From NCBI GenBank assembly GCA_021018815.1, contig JAITYX010000028.1, positions 558,001 to 622,000 on the forward strand: a DNA stretch of 64,000 bases, read 5' to 3'. This DNA comes from Talinum fruticosum. Taxonomy: Eukaryota > Streptophyta > Magnoliopsida > Caryophyllales > Talinaceae. The position numbers and the translations under genes were made by a program. The first letter of the stretch is position 1. Every line of letters starts with the position of its first letter. Below are positions 57,601-64,000 of this stretch, one piece after another. Below the pieces are notes generated by a model. It was given only the letters and a program-made list of their open reading frames with translations. It made no database searches and had not been told where the DNA came from.

Positions 57601-57785
57601 ATTGATATGTTCTTCACTGTTCTCGATTTTTACATTCTACCAATAATTCATCAAAAATATATTGAATTCTTATTTTAAACATCAACATGGATTACAAATG
57701 TACTTTCAAGCACTAACCGTATTAAACATTAACATGGGTTGCAAATTTATTTAAATTATTACTAGTCACTAGTAGCTTCCCAAGT

Positions 57786-59242
57786 TGAAGACTCGCACTT
57801 TGAACTTCTCTCACTCGAGTATTATCAAGGACTCACGTAGAAACCTCATCCTTCTTAGGTTTTGATTATAAGTCATTCTCGAGTGTTATAGAAACAATTG
57901 CATTTGTTTTCATTCGATTCTAACCGACTCGAAATCACATTCTTCGACATCAATTCACACCGATGATTCCGAGTCACTCGGACACCACGTAGATTTATCG
58001 CATGCTCAAACAATCTCTCTAAACTTTTAATCTAAGTTATGACTTCATATTCGGAGATAAAGTAAATGACAACGTTAATTCAACTTTCTAAGTGAGCATG
58101 ATTGTTTGAAATGTATTTGTCTAGATCAAGTACTCATACTCGATTTTCTCTTTATAACCGGATCTTTCTTAAGAATGACTTAGATGGAATTTGAGTATAA
58201 TGAATATTAGACTCGTAAAATTCCAATCTTTTAGGTCTTAGATAATTATGCACCTAATTATCTTAATTAAATTATTATTTGTGCCTAATCTTGTATTTTA
58301 TACTTTGAGAACCAAAATTTCTTTTCTTTTGTAAGTTACCTAAACGAGCTTATCCTATTTTTGAAATACAAGAGTAAACAGATAGAAGTTGTCAATCACT
58401 AGCAGACAAGGCTTTTCTACTTCCGAACAAAGCGTAGACACTCGTGTCGTGGTTGTCTGCTTCTAAACCGGAAATCTTCAACGCTAAACTCAACGGTGGT
58501 TTCCAGCCTAATTTTCAGACGGGACATCCTAAGGAGTCAAGTCGCTGCACAACGTTCACATCTCAACCGGTTCTTTTCGAGCGACTCGAAGAACCGTTAC
58601 AACGGTCATAAGGGACTTCGTTATGAAGATAGTCATAACGGCTAATCCGCTTGGTCATCTATAAATAGAAGCCAACTCTCAAGACTTGGAGATTGCTTGA
58701 ATAATTGTCAATACACATTACTTAAGCGAAAGTCTTTGTATTCACACTCAATCATCTATTTACAACTCCCAACTTGTAATTCATACTTTTAAGTTGTAAA
58801 GTCTTGTAATCAGTCACGTACTCATTCTTACTCTCTAAGTAAGGTTGCTTGACTGAGCTGTTAGGGTTAACTCAGCTCAATTGTCCCTAGCTGTAAAGGT
58901 TATCTCAGTTAGGAAGTACTAGATCGTATAAGGGAACTTCTCGCCTAGGAAAACTCGTAAGGAATTGTCTAAGGGAGCAATTCCAGCTTAAGTCGATCCG
59001 CTGTATTTTGTGGACTAAAAATAGTTGATTTGACTTGGTACTAGGACTAGCACCGGCAAGTGGTTTTATGCCCCAGGAGGGTTTCCAAGTAAATCTGAAG
59101 TTCATACTTTTCGAGTCCAATCTAGACTCATATAGTCTTGTTTATTGCTTTTAAGCCTTAATCTTCCAAGTTTGTTCAAATTTCCTCATCACCTTATTCA
59201 CCCCCTCTTGGGTGACTATGACTCTCCAAGAGCAAACCTTCA
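57786..59242 (+). repeat. Sire-L solo LTR with perfect TSD CAAGT
   Basis: 1457 bp, TGAAGACTCGCAC...GCAAACCTTCA, TATAAATA 58660-58667. caagt at 57781-57785 and at 59243-59247 is an exact 5-bp target duplication. Formed by recombination between the two LTRs of a full element. Confidence 0.93.
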
Positions 59243-59247
59243 CAAGT

Positions 59248-60141
59248 GTATATGACTACTTAAATTAAAACATATATATTACATTTTAAAATTCTATGCA
59301 TGCACATGTGCTCTCATTATTTTAGGAGTAGGATTGTTGTAATGGCTTTTTTATGACACTACGTACATGTAATATAATTTAGTGTCCCTTGAAACAACTA
59401 TCAAGCCTATCATTTTCATTGTTCACTATGCACCAAGCATATTATGATTATCCAATTGAGAGAAAAACAAAACTGGGCAGCAAGCATATTATGATTAAAA
59501 CAATTATAACCCTAATACAACATCACGTACTAACTTCAACTTGTAGAATAACATGGTCATGGTGTATTTTAACAACTCTAGGAGATAGAAAAACTCACCA
59601 TGTTAGAGATGAAGGACACAATGAGCGTCCACTACCACAACAACCGGCACGGGTTACCTACAACTCGCAACAAAAAAACTCAACAAAACAATACACTTCT
59701 TCATTTTTTGAAGAAATAAACTCAAGAAAAATTACATACTCAAAGTCAGGTGGGGATTGGGTGCCTAGAAAGTAGCCGGAGGAGAAGAGTGAGGGAGCCG
59801 TCGGGAAGGGAGAAAGAAGTGCCCGTTAAGAAAGAAAGCAACACATGTGAGAGCAACACCTGTAATAGCAGCGAGGAACGATGGTGTCTGGGAGACTCGG
59901 CTAGAAAAACACTCGCACTAGTGCTACACCGAGAGATCGGAGAAGAAAGAGAGAAGACCGTGCATGGGCCATGCCGAGAGAGAGAGAAACCGCCGCAGCA
60001 GAGGGCAGCATGAAGGTGAAGTAGCAACTTAGGGTTATGTTAGGTTTTATGGTAAAAATTCAACCGAGTCCGGGTTTCGACCCGCCAGGTCTAAAACCGA
60101 GTTCGAGTCAAGAACCGGTACCCGGTTTTTGCCGAGCCCTA
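59248..60141 (-). other. hAT 5' region and terminus
   Basis: No clear gene. On the minus strand: terminal repeat at 60141, a short cccggt/gggtcg-rich subterminal zone (60060-60141), and a CT-rich leader (59760-60010). AT-rich sequence down to the solo LTR contains a repeated agcatattatgatta (about 59437 and 59483). The 93-codon minus frame at 59746-60027 is Leu/Ser-rich and likely untranslated leader. Confidence 0.5.
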
Positions 60142-61800
60142 ATTCCAACGAAGATTAAAGCAGCCATGAACACTCTTATGTGTGCTATCCGCTCAAAAGT
60201 GTATAAAAGAGTGTCAGCCGTGACACGACCAAAGTGGTGTGGGATACACTTGTCAACACCTATGAAAGAACCAACCAAGTGAAGCGGCGAAGATAAGTCA
60301 ATATCTTCACAAGTATAAGCTGTTTCAAAATGGAGCTTAAGGATAATATTTCTCATGTATATGCTCCATTCACCGAGATTAACAACAATCTCAAGTCTCT
60401 GGGTAGAAAGATCACTCATGAAGAAATGGTCAAAAAATTATGAGAAGTATACCAAAGAGAAGATGGGGTGCCAAGGTGATAGCAATTGAAGAGGCTTAGA
60501 ATCTCTCTCGCCTAAAGCCCGATGAGCTCATTAGGAAGTTGCATACTCATGAGCTACACCTAGAAGAAGAGGATGTCAAGGTCAGCAACAAAAAGAGCAT
60601 TACACTAATGGCCTCACAAAGCAAACGACAAAGTCCGAGCTCCTAAGACTTAGAAGAGGATCCCATGGCACTCATTACCCGACGTTTCAAAAAGACGATG
60701 AAGTACAAAAAGTGGCAAAAAGGCCAAACGAGGAGTTCAACAAGAAAGACAAGAAGGACAAGAAAGGTAAATACTCATCCCCTTATAAGTTGTCTTTAAC
60801 TAAGAACTCGGCTACTTTGAGTGTGCCAAGAAGGAGCACATAGTCAAAGACTATCTAAAGAGGAAAAAAGACAAAAGAGAAGAAGGCTATGATGGCTACC
60901 TAGAGCGATGATGACTCCTCCGAAGATGATGATTCAGATGACTCAAAGTGTCTAATGGCACTAATAGACACGTAAGTTGGATCCGAGTCCTCGGGAGATA
61001 ATTGAATACTTCCTTAAGTTTTCCGCGACTGATCTTGCTAGATATATTTTTACTTTGGAAGAAAATTCCAATTCTAAATCTTCTGATTTTAAAGAACAAC
61101 TTAAGTCTCATACTATTGAGAGTACTTTTTAAAAAATGAGTTAGAAAATTTGAGACAAAATTAAAAGTACTTGAGACCAAGTGCTCAAGAGAATGAGACC
61201 GCATCCGAGTGCCTCGGAATAGAGAATGAGCATCCGAAAAGGAAGCTCAATGAGTCTCAAGAGTTGGTTTTAAAATTCACTCAAGGTCAGGAAAAACCTT
61301 GATCTTTTACTTAGCTCTCAGTGTGTCTTATTTAGAAAAGAAGGTTTTTGTTACAATGTCGAAGAGGAATCTAATTCCTATTCAAGTGTTTTCAAAATCG
61401 ATTCCAAAACCGTTATGTTTAGAAAGGCTAAGCGTGGTCCCATTCACTCGCATAAAGAGAGGACTAAGCCTAGACAAGTTTACAGGAAAAAGCCTTCTCA
61501 ACATGTTTATAGAAAGAATGTTTTTCAAAGAAAAGAGATACGTGACTCGGCTTTCTAAAAGGAATACTCGTAATCGGACAAAACTAAAAATTATTCAAAT
61601 ATGGGTTCCTAAAAGTGCTCTTACTTACAAAAAGACCATAGTGAAACATTTACTGGGTTTATAAGAGGAAGTGAGAAGGGTTAGTTTGTTTCTATGTGGT
61701 AGGTGACTTAGAAACGGAAGGGTCACTGGTACTTAGACAAGTGGCTACTCATGCCATGTGTTTGGTGACTCAAAACGGAAGGGTTGCTGATATTTTTCAA
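60142..61800 (+). pseudogene. gag: Sire-L gag copy (with start of protease)
   Basis: Second gag of the family, cut at its left by the hAT. UBN2 core: AMNTLMCAIRSKVYKR (about 60165), DTLVNTYERTNQVKR (60245-60290), FTEINNNLKSLGRKITHEEM (60370-60430), then KLHTHELHLEEEDVKVSNK-like text (about 60540). Zinc-knuckle relic FECAKKEHIVKDY (about 60815). Acidic then basic tail to about 61660. The final part recalls the protease start (SGYSCHV near 61745). Compared with Sire-A gag it has different frameshifts, so it is an independent copy. Confidence 0.7.
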
Positions 61801-63160
61801 AAACCATAAAAAACATGAGCATATTGAGTGATAAGTGCTCTGGCTAAGGGGTGTTTGAGTTTTAAGGTCTTAGTCTCATTTTGATAAAAATGAATAAACT
61901 CTTTCAAGGGTTTGAGTTCCCGATGCATAGATCGTAGATAAGTTTTTCCTAGGGTAAAAAGAGCTCGTAATTATTGGGTGTCCGAGGGGTTTGATTTTTG
62001 GAAGGTTGAGATGGTTCAAGTGGGGTTAGGGCTATCTTTTTCCGATCCTTCGTAAAGGTGTATGTGTTTTTTAATCCATCATGAATAACTTTACGTTCAA
62101 ACAACCAAGGCCTACCCGAAAGCAAATGACATGTATCCATAGGTATAACATCACACCATATCTCATCAACATGTGATTTCCTAATACTAAAGCAAATTAA
62201 ACAACGAGCATTAACTTTGAGGATCTTACCTTGACTCGTGCACTAAATATTGTAGGGTTAAGGGGTAACTCGATGTGAAACCGAAGCTTCTCTACCATGC
62301 TCAACGAGGCAACGTTGGTGCTACTCCTTCCATCAATAATGATCGAGAACACTTTCCTATTTATGGTTCCCCTATTGTAACATATTCTCTCTCCGAGCCT
62401 CTCTTGCATCATTGTATTTGCTCAAGGCCCGCTTCATCACAAGTAACTCCCGTTCATCTTCGTGTTCAACAATTTCTTCCGGACCTTCAGCAAGGTAGAG
62501 TTCCCTTTCTAGCTCATACTCTTCTATAACTATCTCATCACTCTCAATAATAGTGATTACCTTTCAGTTAGGATACTCATAAGCAAAGTGCCCAAAACCT
62601 TGACACTTAAAACACTTGTGGTTTATGCTAACCCTAGTAGAAGGTTTTTTCGGTGGTATAGTCCGAGCAGGAGTAGGCTTTGGTGCAAAACCGAGTGTGG
62701 GAACAGTTTGCTTGTATTGGAACTCAGTGGTCAAAAGCAATCTTACGAAATTGAGTGGGCTTTGATGGTTGAGTTTTCAAGACTTCCCCTTATGAAGTTT
62801 TTAACCTTCATTTGCTATTCCACCTTGTGTGCTAGAAGACACACCTCATCGAATGTTGAGTACTCGCTGTAGATCTACCGCATTAGCATACCTCGGGTCT
62901 AGTCCTTCCAGTATATCTAACTACGACTCGATCCTCAAAGTCTTGAAGATCACACTTGATCTTCCTTGATCTTCAGCCTTTCGAAGTCTTTGGAATACTC
63001 CTCCACACTCATTACACCTTGTTGCAAGTTGGACAACTTATAATAGTTTTCTTTGATGTATAGGGGGTAAGAATAGAGCGTTCAACTTAGATCTCATTTT
63101 CTCCCAACTCCTTATCTTAGGCTTTCTATTATTAGCACGCTTCTTCATACAATTTTCCCA
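61801..63160 (-). pseudogene. Gypsy gag-nucleocapsid and protease, reversed
   Basis: Minus strand, same or sister family to gypsy F. Read downward: Gag end (about 63120-62870: SxxEEYxxEFxxL-type text), KPSTRVSINHKCF with a CCHC relic (about 62650-62580), then the acidic linker. The protease: GTINRKVFSIIIDGRSSTNV and ASLSMVEKL (62362-62270, DGG changed to DGR), then WRDVIPMDTCHLLSGRPWLF-like text and HDGLKNTYTF (62150-62050). It ends at about 61810 against the copia gag; no RT follows. Confidence 0.65.
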
Positions 63161-63162
63161 CT

Positions 63163-64000
63163 CGAAGATTAAGGTATAACTCTCTATCTCTCTATAGTTT
63201 TGATTCTAAGTCATTCAATGCTTTTAAGAAACTCATATCTAAATTTTTATTATTTCCGACTCACTCGTAAACCATTTATCAAGCATATCACTCTTAACCA
63301 CATTTCGACTCACTCAAAAATAACTCGAACAATGGCATGAGTAAATAATTTAATGAAACACTTTTATTTTGAGCACCGACTTACTACTCTAATTGAAAAT
63401 GAATTACAAGTGTTAATTATACTTTCTAAGTCAAGATATTTACTCGAAATTATTTACTTAATCAAGTTTATGTATCCTCATTCTTTATTCTTATTAACTT
63501 GATCATTTAAAGGATTGACTAAACATGGAATTTGCTTGTAATGAACATTTGACTTAGAAATTTAATTCTTTTAGGTCGAAGATAATTAAGTGTTTAATTA
63601 CATTGAATTATTTATTATCTTTGTCTAATCTTGGACCAAAGTATTTTTATACTTTGAGTACCACTTTGATTTGCTTTTGCAGGTTGATTAAATTAGTTTA
63701 ATCTATTTTCGAAAAGCAAAAGCCATCGCTTCTAGTCGTTAAACACCAGCAGACACAAATCACCATTTCTCGCTCATGGTTTAGATAACGGATCCTTTTC
63801 CGAGTGACTTAGACTAGCTGTTACAACGGCTAATCTTCCTTGCTCTATATAAATAGAAGCCACTCTACAAGACTTGAAGATTGTTAAACACATTGCTTAA
63901 CACTTACTTAATGCATACCTACTCAATCCGCACCTTACAACTCTAATTCCGTAATTCTTACTTACCGAGATGTAAAGAGAAAGTTTTTACTCATCTCGCA
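63163..64000 (+). repeat. Sire-L LTR, continuing past the window end
   Basis: Begins (T>C)GAAGATTAAGG and has lost ~45 bases just inside its start. TATAAATA 63848-63855. The window ends before the LTR does, so element type (solo or complete) is unknown. Confidence 0.75.

Larger units (their letters stand above)
57013..60141 (-). mobile_element. hAT DNA transposon (reversed, 3' truncated) with solo LTR inside
   Basis: Minus strand from a terminal inverted repeat at 60141 (TAGGGCTCGGCAAAAACCGG) to coding sequence that stops at the gypsy G junction near 57012. The far end and TIR are missing. The tagggctcgg... start followed by cccggt/acccgg words is typical of plant hAT elements. A Sire-L solo LTR (57786-59242) has inserted into it. 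To the right the flank is Sire-L gag, so the hAT probably landed in that copia element. Confidence 0.75.

Noticed and set aside
59746..60027. 93-codon minus frame at the hAT 5' end as a transposon gene
   Set aside because: Leu/Ser/Arg-rich translation of a CT-rich leader; the transposase BED start lies further downstream.
1..64000. tRNA, rRNA, snoRNA or intact host protein gene
   Set aside because: I looked for conserved tRNA boxes, rRNA words and long open frames with known domains. The only tRNA-like signals are retroelement primer sites.

Overview
This window looks like gene-poor, repeat-rich nuclear heterochromatin of a flowering plant. Almost every base I can assign belongs to nested, decayed transposable elements: Ty1/copia (Sire/Maximus-like), Ty3/gypsy (Tekay-like, Tat/Ogre-like and another chromovirus-like family), one CACTA element and one hAT element. 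I see no intact host gene, no rRNA or tRNA gene, and nothing prokaryotic. The plant assignment rests on retroelement lineages found only in plants, short introns, and LTR promoters with TATAAATA boxes. I cannot name the species.

The dominant family, called 'Sire-L' here, has LTRs of about 1.45-1.49 kb (TGAAGAC...CCTTCA), a tRNA-Met-type primer site, gag, pol, an extra third ORF after pol, and two polypurine tracts. One near-complete copy (Sire-A) has its 5' LTR fragment at 4040, gag at 4945, pol at 6788-9990, ORF3 at 10546 and its 3' LTR at 12018. That 3' LTR is split by a 9.4-kb Tat-type element (12702-22090) and resumes at 22091-22874. Other Sire-L pieces are 3' ends (1-1756; 23354-26361; 31700-33650 reversed), a reversed pol piece (28575-30640), a gag piece (60142-61800), two solo LTRs (50810-52277 and 57786-59242), an LTR-66 bp-LTR deletion derivative (52796-55836), an inverted fragment (22875-23353) and a partial LTR at the window end.

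The nested Tat element ('Tat-N') keeps gag and protease but has no RT, RNase H or integrase. In their place are 5 kb of unusual sequence: G-rich runs, arrays of paired hairpins in 103-121-bp and 63-bp units, and an antisense ORF just inside the 3' LTR with its own TATA box. A second Tat/Ogre-like element (about 34713-43428) has protease, RT, RNase H, a second RNase H and integrase. It is split by a 4033-bp CACTA element with a perfect CTT target duplication. Downstream, at 44340-45079, is an antisense plant-mobile-domain-like ORF behind a TATA box.

From 45979 to 57012, two copies of one gypsy family lie tail to tail (F forward, G reversed), and two Sire-L insertions interrupt G. From 57013 to 60141 lies a reversed hAT transposon (BED finger plus catalytic-region start) that holds a solo LTR flanked by perfect CAAGT repeats. 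The hAT itself sits beside a Sire-L gag. The least expected piece is at 33717-34551: an apparent four-exon, phase-0 pseudogene with introns of 66, 71 and 73 bp that I cannot match to any retroelement domain.
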